DNA of 38,369 nt from the NCBI RefSeq assembly GCF_024462775.1, contig NZ_JANGCE010000034.1, forward strand, positions 1-38,369. The letters are read 5' to 3'. Position 1 is the stretch's first letter. The number at the start of each line of letters is the position of its first letter. This document shows positions 14,916 to 23,253 of the stretch, piece by piece. The notes below the pieces were generated by a model that made no database searches, had not been told where the DNA came from, and saw nothing but the letters and a program-made list of their open reading frames with translations. Both the position numbers and the translations under genes were made by a program. Origin of the DNA: Butyricicoccus faecihominis. Lineage in GTDB: Bacteria; Bacillota; Clostridia; Oscillospirales; Butyricicoccaceae.

Positions 14916-15638
14916 ATGGTTTTGCAAGTTGTTGTTTTGGAAGATAACGAATGGGAACTGAAAATGTGCAAGGAAACGATCGAGCAAGCGGCACAGAATA
15001 AAAATATCAATGTTCATGTGACCGGTTGCGTTTCCGGGGCCGACGTTACCGATGAAAGAATCATCGATACCGATATCTTTTTTCTTGACATAGAAACCCC
15101 GGACCGCAGCGGGATCGAGACCGCCAAACAGATCCGCACCATATCGGAGGATGTGCCGATCGTGTTTGTGACCAACCACGGTCAGTATCAAATGGCGGGG
15201 TATTCGGTGCACGCCTATCATTACTTGCTCAAGCCGCTGAAAGAGGGGGACTGCGTAAAGTGCTTGGAGCACGCGGAGCGGTACGCGCGCTTGCGCGAGG
15301 ACGCAAAGCTCGTCATTGCGCAGCGGGGCAAGCAGATCATTCTTTCCTACGCCGATATCCTGTTCGTCGAAGCCATGGACCACGAGTGCCGGATCGTACA
15401 CAATCGGGGCGAGGTCACCTGCCGTATGACCATGTATGAACTGCTGCAAAAGCTGCCGCAGGAGAGCTTTATGCAGTGCCACCGTTCGTATTTGGTCAAT
15501 GTCGATTATGTATCCAAGGTGCTGGGCGCGGAAATGATCCTGAAAAAGGATATTAAGGTGCCGGTAAGCCGCCTGTACCGCGATAAGATTCAGCGCGCCA
15601 CGATTGAACGCATGGAAAGCGTTATAGAAAACCTATGA
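14916..15638 (+). CDS. LytTR response regulator (AgrA/VirR-like)
   Basis: This 240-residue regulator has a receiver domain (phosphoacceptor D58 in FFLDIETPD, lysine in YLLKPLKEGD) and a C-terminal LytTR DNA-binding domain (from about residue 135, with FMQCHRSYLVNVDYVSKV). LytTR proteins bind pairs of short direct repeats about two helical turns apart, as seen at 13199-13227 and 14861-14889. ATG 14916 is preferred because GGAGG (14901-14905) lies ten bases upstream; the frame is open from GTG 14883. The stop overlaps the kinase start (ATGA). With the kinase and AgrB it forms an agr-type peptide-sensing system. Confidence 0.88.
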   Translation: MVLQVVVLEDNEWELKMCKETIEQAAQNKNINVHVTGCVSGADVTDERIIDTDIFFLDIETPDRSGIETAKQIRTISEDVPIVFVTNHGQYQMAGYSVHAYHYLLKPLKEGDCVKCLEHAERYARLREDAKLVIAQRGKQIILSYADILFVEAMDHECRIVHNRGEVTCRMTMYELLQKLPQESFMQCHRSYLVNVDYVSKVLGAEMILKKDIKVPVSRLYRDKIQRATIERMESVIENL

Positions 15639-17005
15639 TAACGGCAATGAACATCTTAATGATCCTTTCCTCCATGCTGGATGCGTCGCTCAAGCTATCC
15701 TTTTATAATACCGTACTTTTGCCGGAGGGAAGTAAATGGGTCCACAAAAAGTGGATCTGTTTTGTTGTGTGCAGCGCTGCGCTCTCGTCTATCATGAGCG
15801 TCTTGCAGGTGTTTTACTTGATCAAATTCGCCATTGTTTTCGTGGGGGAGATCGTATTTTGCTATCTTGTCTCGGAACATAAGCGGTGCGTTTCACTTTG
15901 CCTGCCCGCGTTGGCCAACGCGCTGATGTATATTTGCGAAAGCACGGTGCCGCTCACGCTGTCGGCGCTTTTCAAAATCCCGGTCACGGTGGTGGCGGAT
16001 ACACCGTTTTTTATGGTATACGGGATTCTGGAATCGCGCGGCCTGATGTATTTAGTGCTCGGCGGCACGCTGTTTTTTCTGCATCGCAAGCGGAGCGTGC
16101 CGGATACGCGGCATCTCCGCGCGCCGCAACTGATCTGTCTGAGCGCGGGCGCGGCGTTGCTGGGCGGCAGCGCCACGGCGCTTTCCTATGTGCTGAACAA
16201 TACGGGTGATGTCGGTTATTTTCTGAAAGTGCTGCCGATCGTGCTTTTCGTGCTGCTGGTGCTGATCACCATACTGTTTATTAGCCTGTCGCGCGAGACC
16301 GAGCGGAAATACCGTTTGGAATCCGAAGCCATGCAGCAGGAGAATTTGCAGAGACAGCGTCAGGCGCTTACCGCCATGTACGAAAATATCCTTGGAATGC
16401 GGCACGATCTGAAAAACCATTTGCGAACGCTGGCCGGTCTGCTGGAACAGAGCGAGAGCGGTCAGGCGCTCGAATACGTGAAACAGATATCGGATACCGC
16501 AGAGGGCGCGGGCGTTTGGGTCAATACCGGCAACGCCGCGATTGATTCGCTGCTGCACGCAAAGCTGTCCAGCGCGCGCGAGGCCGGTATCGGGGTACGG
16601 GTCAATCTCAGCCTGCCGGACACAAACGAGGTAAAAACGAGCGACCTTTGCACCGTTCTGTTCAATGTGCTCGATAACGCGATCGAGGCATGCGAGAGGA
16701 ACGCGGATCCAAAAAATCGTTGGCTGCGTCTGATTGTGGCGCAGCAGAGGTACCGGCTGGTCGTTTTCTGCGAGAACCCGAGTGAAAACGAACCCCTAGA
16801 GGGGAAAAACGGCTTCAAAAGCGCCAAGAGCGGCTTGCTGCACGGCATTGGCTTGACGCAGGTCAGGCGCGTGGCCGATAAGTACAACGGCATGTGCGGC
16901 GCGGAATACCATAAGGATACCGGCACCTTCCGCATCACGGTCCTGCTGCCGAACGAATGCGGCGAAACCATAAACATAAGTGTGATAGAGCCTGAAAAGG
17001 AGTAG
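15635..17005 (+). CDS. AgrC-like GHKL sensor histidine kinase
   Basis: This 456-residue kinase has an N-terminal membrane domain of about six helices in its first 220 residues, a coiled linker, and a GHKL kinase core. H257 in GMRHDLKNHLRTL is the expected phosphorylation site. The N box is VLFNVLDNAIEACE (N348) and a G-box is LLHGIGLTQVRRVADKYNG. This is the architecture of AgrC/FsrC/VirS receptors for cyclic peptides. It shares an ATGA overlap with the response regulator and is followed nine bases later by agrB. Its ligand is unknown because no canonical agrD is found nearby. Confidence 0.87.
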   Translation: MITAMNILMILSSMLDASLKLSFYNTVLLPEGSKWVHKKWICFVVCSAALSSIMSVLQVFYLIKFAIVFVGEIVFCYLVSEHKRCVSLCLPALANALMYICESTVPLTLSALFKIPVTVVADTPFFMVYGILESRGLMYLVLGGTLFFLHRKRSVPDTRHLRAPQLICLSAGAALLGGSATALSYVLNNTGDVGYFLKVLPIVLFVLLVLITILFISLSRETERKYRLESEAMQQENLQRQRQALTAMYENILGMRHDLKNHLRTLAGLLEQSESGQALEYVKQISDTAEGAGVWVNTGNAAIDSLLHAKLSSAREAGIGVRVNLSLPDTNEVKTSDLCTVLFNVLDNAIEACERNADPKNRWLRLIVAQQRYRLVVFCENPSENEPLEGKNGFKSAKSGLLHGIGLTQVRRVADKYNGMCGAEYHKDTGTFRITVLLPNECGETINISVIEPEKE

Positions 17006-17013
17006 ACAACGAC

Positions 17014-17577
17014 ATGCTGAAACGATGGAGCGCCTTTCTGGTCCGCTACGGCGTGATCAAGGAAGAGGATGCGGCGGTACAGGAGTACGGCCTGTTCTGC
17101 CTGCTCAATACGCTTGCGTACAATGTCGTGCAGCTGGCGCTGGCGCTTTGGTTCCATGTGCTTTGGCAGACGCTCTGGTTCGATCTGCTGTTCATGCCGC
17201 TGCGCAACTGGGCGGGCGGCTATCATGCGAAAACGCCGCTGCGCTGCTTTGTTCTGAGCAACGCGGTGTGGGCGCTGGCCATGCTGGGCGGACATTACCT
17301 GCCCGCAAGACTGTGTTTGGCGGTGGGGCTGCTGTCGGCGGCCGCGATCTGGCGCATGGCACCGGTCCCGCATGAAAATAATCCGCTCAGCCCCGCGCGG
17401 TTCAAGCTGGCAAAGCGGGTGGCGCGTGGGATCGTGCTGGTAGTGGCGGCCCTTATGTGCGCGCTGCTTTGGCTGCGTGTTGCGGTTTTCGGCAGGCTCG
17501 CCGGGATCGTGCTGTTTTGCACGGCGGTTTCGCTGTGCGTTTGCAAAATGAAGGCGGGGACCCATGGGGAGAGATGA
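17014..17577 (+). CDS. agrB: AgrB, signal-peptide processing membrane protease
   Basis: AgrB cleaves and cyclises the AgrD propeptide in the membrane. The 187-residue protein has several membrane helices and the catalytic motif RNWAGGYHAKTPLRC with H71 and C78. These are seven residues apart, as are H77 and C84 in Staphylococcus aureus. AAGGAG precedes ATG 17014. The C-terminus overlaps the lipase gene by 14 bases. In most Clostridia agrD lies beside agrB; here the next gene is a lipase and no such ORF fits between, which is the main oddity of the locus. Confidence 0.9.
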   Translation: MLKRWSAFLVRYGVIKEEDAAVQEYGLFCLLNTLAYNVVQLALALWFHVLWQTLWFDLLFMPLRNWAGGYHAKTPLRCFVLSNAVWALAMLGGHYLPARLCLAVGLLSAAAIWRMAPVPHENNPLSPARFKLAKRVARGIVLVVAALMCALLWLRVAVFGRLAGIVLFCTAVSLCVCKMKAGTHGER

Positions 17578-18352
17578 ACTTTTAAAGACCAAGTACCCCA
17601 TTTTGCTGGTGCACGGCATGGGCTATTGGGACGAGTCGCCCCGCCCGTATTGGGGCAGGCTGCCGGCGTTTTTGCGTGCGCACGGCGTGGCCGTTTATTT
17701 CGGCGGACAGGATGCGTGGGGCGCGGTGCCCGGTAACGCGCGGCGGGTTGCGCTGTCGCTGCGCGACGCATTGCGGGAGACCGGACAGCCCCGCGCGCAC
17801 CTGATCGCCCATTCCAAGGGCGGACTGGAGGCGCGTTATTTGATTTCCACGCTGGGGCTGGGCGGCTGCGTCGCGTCGCTCACCATGCTGTCCACGCCCA
17901 ACCGGGGCGCGCCGCTGGCCGAGCTTCTTTTGCGTCTGCACCCCGGGGTGGAACTGTGGAGCGTGGCGGCCGAGGCGCATGCCCGCCGCCATGGCGACCG
18001 CGACCCTGCGGTGCTGCGCGCGGGCCGCGAAATCACGCGCGAGGCGATTGTCCGCTTTAACAGGGAAAATCCGGATGACGCGCGCGTGTATTATCAAAGC
18101 TGGGGCGCGGAGCTGGCGGATAGCCGCACCGACCCGCTCATGGCGGCCAGCCATGCCGTTTTGCGTCCGCTGGTGGGCGAGACCGACGGCTTGGTCGCGC
18201 CGGAATCGGCCAAATGGGGCGTGTACCGGGGCACGCTGCACGGCGTTTCCCATCAGGAGCTGGTGGATTCCATGGGGCGCGATACGCCCCGGTTCCGGCC
18301 GCTATCCTTTTATGCGGAACTGGTGCGCGGCTTGCGGGGGCTGGAAGGATAA
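17564..18352 (+). CDS. Alpha/beta-hydrolase, lipase-like
   Basis: This 262-residue enzyme resembles bacterial triacylglycerol lipases. It has the oxyanion-hole motif LLVHGMG (residues 14-20), a nucleophile elbow AHSKGG with S84, a probable acid D208 in GETDG and a late histidine H230 in GVSHQE. There is no signal peptide, so it would act in the cytoplasm or leave by an unusual route. It begins inside agrB (14-base overlap), so it is translated with the quorum-sensing operon, an uncommon partner. It might modify or turn over the signal, or be a regulated output; the sequence does not decide. Codon use is GC-rich, unlike the leftward agr genes. Confidence 0.82.
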   Translation: MGRDELLKTKYPILLVHGMGYWDESPRPYWGRLPAFLRAHGVAVYFGGQDAWGAVPGNARRVALSLRDALRETGQPRAHLIAHSKGGLEARYLISTLGLGGCVASLTMLSTPNRGAPLAELLLRLHPGVELWSVAAEAHARRHGDRDPAVLRAGREITREAIVRFNRENPDDARVYYQSWGAELADSRTDPLMAASHAVLRPLVGETDGLVAPESAKWGVYRGTLHGVSHQELVDSMGRDTPRFRPLSFYAELVRGLRGLEG

Positions 18353-18384
18353 TCAGCCAGTTTCAGGCGAATTTTCAAAAAGGG

Positions 18385-18413
18385 TTTACATTGTGCTTGC
18401 AATTTTGTAAAAT
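18385..18413 (+). promoter_or_regulatory. Promoter of the PfkB kinase gene
   Basis: TTTACA (18385-18390) and TAAAAT (18408-18413) are 17 bp apart. About 65 bases of leader follow before GAGGAGG (18468-18474). Confidence 0.65.
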
Positions 18414-18482
18414 AGAACTATACGATCAAAGGCATACGGCATAGCCGCGCCCGCGGTCCTAGAGTTTGAGGAGGTCGCTCCC

Positions 18483-19424
18483 ATGATTATTACTATTACG
18501 CTGAACACCGCGCTTGACCGTACGCTGCGTATTGACAAGCCGCTTGTGGTGGGTAAGCTCAACCGTGCGCTGTCCAGCTATCTAGAGCCGGGCGGCAAGG
18601 GCATCAACGTTTCCCGCGCGGTCAAGGCCCTTGGCGGCGAAAGCATCGCGCTTGGCTTTTGCGCGGGCGCAAACGGCCGCATTATGAAGGATTCGCTTAC
18701 TTCGGCCGATATCCACCATGATTTTGTGGATATCGCGGGCCAAACCCGTGTCAACACCCAGATCATTGACGCGCAGGGCGGCCATACCGAGGTGAACGAG
18801 CCCGGCACCAAGATCGAAGACGCGGATTTTCTCCGCCTGATCGACCGCATGGAGAACTATCTGGACGAAGGCAATATTTTCGTGCTCGCCGGTTCGTGCC
18901 CGCCGGATTTTCCGCTGAAAAATTACTTAAAGATCTGCAAGACCATCAAGCGAGCGGGCTGCAAGCTCATTATCGACGCCGAGGGAGAGCTGCTCAAGGC
19001 CGCGCTCGACTGTGAGCCGGATTTTGTCAAGCCCAATATCTTTGAGCTGGCCGACGCCGTGGGCGATAAGCCCTCCGCCGATCCGGAGGAGGTCGTCGTA
19101 TCCGCGCGCAAGATGCTCGAGCTTGGCGCGCGCGCCGTGTGCGTATCCATGGCGCAGGAAGGCGCGCTATTGGTCTCTAAGGACGAGAGCGAAGCGCTGT
19201 ATGTCAACTGCAACCCCAAGATCTATGACGAGGGTTCGGTCGGTACGGGCGACGCCATGGTTGGCGCGATCGCCAATTCGCTCAGCAAGGGCCTGCGGTT
19301 CGACGAGATGGCGCGCTTTGCCGTAGCCACCGCCCGCGCGTCCAGCCGCCTCGCCGGTACCGAGATGGCTACGCTGAAAAAGGTGTACGAGGTATACGAG
19401 ACCACAGAGGTATATGTAGTTTAA
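18483..19424 (+). CDS. pfkB: PfkB-family 1-phosphofructokinase-like sugar kinase
   Basis: This 313-residue ribokinase-fold enzyme carries the two PfkB signatures: PGGKGINVSRAVKALGG near residue 37, and the C-terminal GSVGTGDAMVGAIA with the catalytic base D257. The N-terminus ITLNTALDRTL is typical of the FruK/LacC branch, which phosphorylates fructose 1-phosphate or tagatose 6-phosphate with ATP in the cytoplasm. No PTS transporter or regulator accompanies it, so the substrate is not fixed; a general role in fructose or tagatose metabolism is likely. It has its own promoter and terminator. Confidence 0.88.
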   Translation: MIITITLNTALDRTLRIDKPLVVGKLNRALSSYLEPGGKGINVSRAVKALGGESIALGFCAGANGRIMKDSLTSADIHHDFVDIAGQTRVNTQIIDAQGGHTEVNEPGTKIEDADFLRLIDRMENYLDEGNIFVLAGSCPPDFPLKNYLKICKTIKRAGCKLIIDAEGELLKAALDCEPDFVKPNIFELADAVGDKPSADPEEVVVSARKMLELGARAVCVSMAQEGALLVSKDESEALYVNCNPKIYDEGSVGTGDAMVGAIANSLSKGLRFDEMARFAVATARASSRLAGTEMATLKKVYEVYETTEVYVV

Positions 19425-19430
19425 AAAATC

Positions 19431-19466
19431 AAAAGCGTTCTGCAACCTTGGTTGCAGGACGCTTTT
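19431..19466. terminator. Bidirectional terminator between pfkB and trmD
   Basis: Arms 19431-19446 and 19451-19466 pair over 16 bp (one G-T) around CTTG. T-runs follow on both strands, so it ends pfkB on the plus strand and trmD on the minus strand. Confidence 0.9.
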
Positions 19467-19491
19467 CTGACGAATGAACAAAGTGCGGCTC

Positions 19492-20223
19492 CTACTCGTC
19501 CTCTTCAATGCGGCGGAGCAGCTTTTGGTCGGTCTTATCGCGGGGGGTAAAATGGGCGAATAGGTCGGGGCGGTCCTGCTTGGTGCGGCGAAGCGACATT
19601 TCGCGCCGCCATGCCTCTATATTGGCGTGGTGCCCGGAAAGAAGAATATCGGGTACCGGTCTGCCCCGCCAGTTCTCCGGGCGGGTGTAGTGCGGATGCT
19701 CCAGCAGCCCCGCCCAATGGCTTTCGGCGGTAAAGGCCTCTTCATCCGGCAACACGCCCGGCACCATGCGGCACACCGCGTCCGCCACGGCCATGGCGGG
19801 GATCTCGCCGCCGGTCAGCACAAAATCGCCAATGGAGATCTCCTCGTCCACGCAGGCGTCGATAAAACGCTGGTCCACGCCTTCATAATGGCCGCAGACC
19901 AAGATCACATGCTCGCGCGCAAGCAATTCGCGCGCTTTGGCTTGGTCAAACGGACGGCCCTGCGCGGAAAGAAACACCGTATGCACCTGCCCGCCCGCGC
20001 AAAGCGCTTCGTGACACAGGAAGAGCGGCTCGGCCAGCATCACCTGTCCGCGGCCGCCGCCGTAGGGGGCGTCGTCCGCTTTATGGTGCTTGTCGAGCGC
20101 GTAATCGCGTATGTTCGTGGCGGATACCGAAACAAGCCCCTTTTCCTGCGCGCGGCCGATGATGCTTTCGCGCATCACGGCTTCGATCATTTCGGGGAAC
20201 AGGGTCATGATATCGATCTTCAT
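19492..20223 (-). CDS. trmD: TrmD, tRNA (guanine37-N1)-methyltransferase
   Basis: TrmD methylates G37 next to the anticodon of several tRNAs and so prevents frameshifting. The 243-residue SPOUT protein starts MKIDIMTLFPEMIEAVMRES. It has the GGGRGQVMLAEPL segment and the trefoil-knot SAM-binding motifs GHYEGVDQRFID and EISIGDFVLTGGE. Its ATG overlaps the rimM stop by four bases. It is the last gene of the translation cluster, and no rplS follows before the terminator. Confidence 0.96.
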   Translation of the reverse strand: MKIDIMTLFPEMIEAVMRESIIGRAQEKGLVSVSATNIRDYALDKHHKADDAPYGGGRGQVMLAEPLFLCHEALCAGGQVHTVFLSAQGRPFDQAKARELLAREHVILVCGHYEGVDQRFIDACVDEEISIGDFVLTGGEIPAMAVADAVCRMVPGVLPDEEAFTAESHWAGLLEHPHYTRPENWRGRPVPDILLSGHHANIEAWRREMSLRRTKQDRPDLFAHFTPRDKTDQKLLRRIEEDE

Positions 20224-20723
20224 AGCAGACCCTCGATGGATTCGATATAAATAACGCCTTTTTCCATATCGATGGACTGCAAAAAGGGCTTTGCGGCGGG
20301 GATATAAACCATTTGTCCGTCCTCGCCCGTAATCTCGTACAGATCGTGCGCGGGACCCGTCGTGATAACGTCGCGCAGACGGCCCACGGTCTTGCCGGTG
20401 CGGGTATCCGCAACGGTAAAGCCCAGAATATCTTGAATGAAGACCAGATCCTCGGGCAGTTCAGCGTCCTCGCGGTCCAGCAGCAGCACGCGGTTTTTGA
20501 GCGCCTCCGCCGCCTCGAGCGTATCGACGCCGGACAGGTGCAGCAGCACGATATTTTTGTGCACTTGCGCGCGCTTGACCGTCACCTTGGTCTTATCCTC
20601 GAAATAGAGCGTGTCGAACTCGCACAGCGTTTCGGGGCTGTCGCACCAAGACTGCACGCGCAGATCGCCCCTTACGCCGTGCGTGCCCACGATCTTGCCC
20701 GCCTCTAAAAATTGTTTCTGCAT
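20220..20723 (-). CDS. rimM: RimM, 16S rRNA processing/30S maturation factor
   Basis: RimM helps maturation of the 30S head and binds ribosomal protein S19. The 167-residue protein has the N-terminal RimM barrel (GKIVGTHGVRGDLRVQS) and the C-terminal PRC-barrel (HDLYEITGEDGQMVYIPAAK). ATG 20723 is chosen because CGGAGGAAA lies upstream; the frame stays open further without a ribosome site. It is coupled to trmD by an ATGA overlap. Confidence 0.94.
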   Translation of the reverse strand: MQKQFLEAGKIVGTHGVRGDLRVQSWCDSPETLCEFDTLYFEDKTKVTVKRAQVHKNIVLLHLSGVDTLEAAEALKNRVLLLDREDAELPEDLVFIQDILGFTVADTRTGKTVGRLRDVITTGPAHDLYEITGEDGQMVYIPAAKPFLQSIDMEKGVIYIESIEGLL

Positions 20724-20747
20724 AGGTTGTTTCCTCCGAAAATGATA

Positions 20748-20783
20748 GAAAAAAGACCTGTCAAATAAATGAACAGGTCTTTT
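20748..20783 (-). terminator. Hairpin between khpA and rimM
   Basis: AAAAGACCTGT (20751-20761) and ACAGGTCTTTT (20773-20783) form an 11-bp stem. On the minus strand it ends in a run of Ts. It lies inside a conserved operon, so it probably attenuates rimM-trmD relative to rpsP-khpA. Confidence 0.75.
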
Positions 20784-20793
20784 AAGGGCGCTT

Positions 20794-21024
20794 TTAGTCG
20801 ACAATGTCGACAGTGACGCGCTTGTTTTCACGATTGCCTGCCGCTTTCATGAGTGTGCGGATTTCCTTGGCGATGCGGCCGTGGCGACCGATAACGCGGC
20901 CCATGTCCCCGGGCGCTACGCGCAGGGAATAGGTCACATTGTCGCCGTCGATCTCTTCGGTAATGGCAATCGCATCCGGCTCGGAAACCAGATTCTTCAC
21001 AATGTAGCTGAGTAGCTCTTTCAT
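20794..21024 (-). CDS. khpA: KhpA, KH-domain RNA-binding protein
   Basis: KhpA is a single-KH-domain protein that pairs with KhpB and affects cell division and sRNA-mRNA contacts in Firmicutes. The 76-residue protein has the KH GXXG loop in MGRVIGRHGRIAKEIRTL and the standard start MKELLSYIVKNLV. ATG 21024 is used because GTGAGG lies eight bases upstream and the length then matches the family. It follows rpsP by 20 bases. Confidence 0.92.
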   Translation of the reverse strand: MKELLSYIVKNLVSEPDAIAITEEIDGDNVTYSLRVAPGDMGRVIGRHGRIAKEIRTLMKAAGNRENKRVTVDIVD

Positions 21025-21044
21025 TTCGACAACCTCACTCATTC

Positions 21045-21284
21045 TTACAGCACGCCGGCTTTCTTCAGGATGCCGCGAACGGTATCGGTCGGCTGAGCGC
21101 CCTTGCCGATCCATTCCTGAGCGCGTTCAGCGTTCACCTGGATTTCAGCCGGGTGGTTCAGCGGATTGTAGGTGCCGAGCTCCTCGATGAAGCGGCCATC
21201 GCGCGGGTAGCGGGAGTCCGCTACGACGATGCGGTAGAACGGAGCCTTCTTAGCGCCGAGGCGGCGCAGTCTAATCTTTACCAT
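21045..21284 (-). CDS. rpsP: Ribosomal protein S16
   Basis: S16 is a 30S subunit protein needed for assembly. The 79-residue protein starts [20 protein letters not shown], continues with [20 protein letters not shown], and is standard length. GGGAGGTG precedes ATG 21284. It is separated from ffh by the repeat element. Confidence 0.97.
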   Translation of the reverse strand: MVKIRLRRLGAKKAPFYRIVVADSRYPRDGRFIEELGTYNPLNHPAEIQVNAERAQEWIGKGAQPTDTVRGILKKAGVL

Positions 21285-21350
21285 CTTTGTTTCACCTCCC
21301 ATAGAACAATTCTCTATTGTAAAATAATTTTACAAGCAACGGATGGTATT

Positions 21351-21454
21351 TGTCATTCTGAGGGTGTAGCCCGAAGAATCCCGCGCGAACGCGCGATCGG
21401 GGCCGTAAGGTTTCGCGCGTTCGCGCGAGATCCCTCGCTGCGCTCAGGATGACA
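21351..21454. repeat. Dispersed palindromic repeat, copy 2
   Basis: The element has near-inverted ends, TGTCATTCTGAG (21351-21362) and CTCAGGATGACA (21443-21454), and an interior with nested GCGCG palindromes. Its right half matches copy 1 (1-120) closely. It is inserted between ffh and rpsP, so it is transcribed within this operon and could form a large RNA hairpin. Confidence 0.75.
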
Positions 21455-21461
21455 GGATACG

Positions 21462-22823
21462 TTAGAACGGTAGCTTCATGCCGCCGAAGCCCCCAAAGCC
21501 GCGGCGCTTTTTCTTGCCCTTGCCGCGCGCCATGCCGGTAAGCTGGCGGGTCATCTTTTGCATGGCTTCAAACTGCTTGAGAAGCTTGTTGACTTCCTCC
21601 ACGGTTTGGCCGCAGCCCTTCGCAATGCGTTTTTTGCGCGAAAAGTTGATAACCGAGGGATTATCCCTCTCTTTGGGGGTCATGGATTGGATGATAGCCT
21701 CGGTGCGGGCCATCTGCTTTTCGTCGATCTGTGCGCCGGCGAGGGCTTTTGCGTCCACGCCCGGCAGCATGCCGAGCATTTCCTCCATCGAGCCCATGTT
21801 TTTCATCTGTTGCAGCTGGCTTAAAAAGTCGGTCAGCGTCAGGCGGCCGGTGGCCATTTTGCGGGCGGTCTCTGCCGCCTGCTTCTGGTCGAAGGTCTGC
21901 TGCGCTTTTTCGATCAGCGTGAGCACGTCGCCCATGCCGAGGATACGGGACGCCATGCGGTCCGGGTGGAACGGCTCGATATCCGAAAGCTTCTCGCCCG
22001 TGCCGATAAATTTGATCGGCTTGCCGGTGACGGCTTTTACCGAAAGCGCGGCGCCGCCGCGTGCGTCGCCGTCCATTTTGCTCATCAGCACGCCGTCCAC
22101 GCCGAGCGCTTCGTTGAACGTTTGCGATACGGTGACCGCGTCCTGACCGGTCATCGCGTCGACGACGAGGATGATCTCGGTCGGCTTGACAGTGGCTTTG
22201 ATGTTCTTCAGCTCGTCCATCAGCTTTTCATCGATGTGCAGACGGCCCGCGGTATCGAGAAAAACAAGGTCGTAGCCGTTTTTCTTGGCAAAATCGATGC
22301 CGTGCTTGGCGATTTCGACCGGGTCGCCTTGCCCTTCGTCAAACACGGTGATATCGAGCTGACGGCCCACGACCTTGAGCTGTTCGATCGCGGCGGGACG
22401 GTATACGTCGCACGCGACGAGAAGCGGGCGGCGCTGCTGCTGCTTGCGCAGCAGGCCCGCGAGCTTGGCGCAGTTGGTGGTCTTGCCAGCGCCCTGTAAG
22501 CCGGCCATCATCACGATGGTGGGCGGGTTGGGCGATATGGTGAGGCGGGTGTTTTGCCCGCCGAGCAGCGCGGTCAGCTCTTCATTGACAATCTTGATGA
22601 CCTGCTGCGCGGGGGAAAGGCTTTCCAGTATCTCGGCGTCGGTCGCCTTTTCGGTGACCGCTTTGATGAAATCCTTCGCGACCTTAAAGTTGACGTCGGC
22701 CTCGAGCAGGGCGAGACGAATCTCGCGCATGGCCTCTTTCACGTCCGCCTCGGTCAGGCGGCCCTTGCTTTTCAGGTGTTTAAAAGCGGAGGATATTTTT
22801 TCGGTCAGGCCTTCAAAAGCCAT
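21462..22823 (-). CDS. ffh: Ffh, signal recognition particle GTPase
   Basis: Ffh binds the 4.5S/6S-type SRP RNA and signal sequences of nascent membrane proteins and docks on FtsY. The 453-residue protein has an N domain, the G domain with GLQGAGKT (residues 108-115), DTAGRLHIDEKLMDEL and a conserved TKMDGD-like MSKMDGDARGG motif. A methionine-rich M domain follows (about residue 300 on), with the tail GKGKKKRRGFGGFGG. ylxM lies 11 bases upstream. This is the normal ylxM-ffh-rpsP order. Confidence 0.97.
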   Translation of the reverse strand: MAFEGLTEKISSAFKHLKSKGRLTEADVKEAMREIRLALLEADVNFKVAKDFIKAVTEKATDAEILESLSPAQQVIKIVNEELTALLGGQNTRLTISPNPPTIVMMAGLQGAGKTTNCAKLAGLLRKQQQRRPLLVACDVYRPAAIEQLKVVGRQLDITVFDEGQGDPVEIAKHGIDFAKKNGYDLVFLDTAGRLHIDEKLMDELKNIKATVKPTEIILVVDAMTGQDAVTVSQTFNEALGVDGVLMSKMDGDARGGAALSVKAVTGKPIKFIGTGEKLSDIEPFHPDRMASRILGMGDVLTLIEKAQQTFDQKQAAETARKMATGRLTLTDFLSQLQQMKNMGSMEEMLGMLPGVDAKALAGAQIDEKQMARTEAIIQSMTPKERDNPSVINFSRKKRIAKGCGQTVEEVNKLLKQFEAMQKMTRQLTGMARGKGKKKRRGFGGFGGMKLPF

Positions 22824-22834
22824 AGAAGCCTCCT

Positions 22835-23200
22835 TTAAGTCGAAAGCTCGTCGATCAGCTGCGTCAGACGGGCGGCGATCTCGCCGAGCGCTTCGCTGTG
22901 CAGCTGGTTTTGGTTAAGTTCCGTCAGTGCCGCGGCCTCGTGCCGCAGCGCGGCGGCGCGCCGCTCGGTATCGCCGTAGCGGGCGACCAGACCAAGCCGC
23001 CGTTCGGTTTCGGCAAGCGTGTGCTCGGCGCGTTTTACCGCGTCCCGCACGCCTTGGCGGGTGATGCCCGCGTGCTCGGCGATCTCGGTCAGGGATAAAT
23101 CTTCGTTATAATAGAGGTCGAACAGCTCGCGCTGCTTGCCGGTGAGCATGTCGCCGTAAAAATCGTACAGCAGGCTCATTTCCAGCGGTTTGCCCTTCAT
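22835..23200 (-). CDS. ylxM: YlxM, SRP-associated HTH protein
   Basis: This 121-residue protein has a sigma-70 region 4-like helix-turn-helix with LYYNEDLSLTEIAEHAGITR followed by QGVRDAVKRAEHTL. YlxM is always linked to ffh and stimulates the SRP GTPase cycle in Streptococcus. The start ATG 23200 follows AGGAGG. The C-terminal half is an alanine-rich helix specific to this lineage. Confidence 0.9.
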   Translation of the reverse strand: MKGKPLEMSLLYDFYGDMLTGKQRELFDLYYNEDLSLTEIAEHAGITRQGVRDAVKRAEHTLAETERRLGLVARYGDTERRAAALRHEAAALTELNQNQLHSEALGEIAARLTQLIDELST

Positions 23201-23253
23201 GGCCCGGCCTCCTTATGTGTGTAAAGCGAATTGCCTTTACATCGAACGTGATT

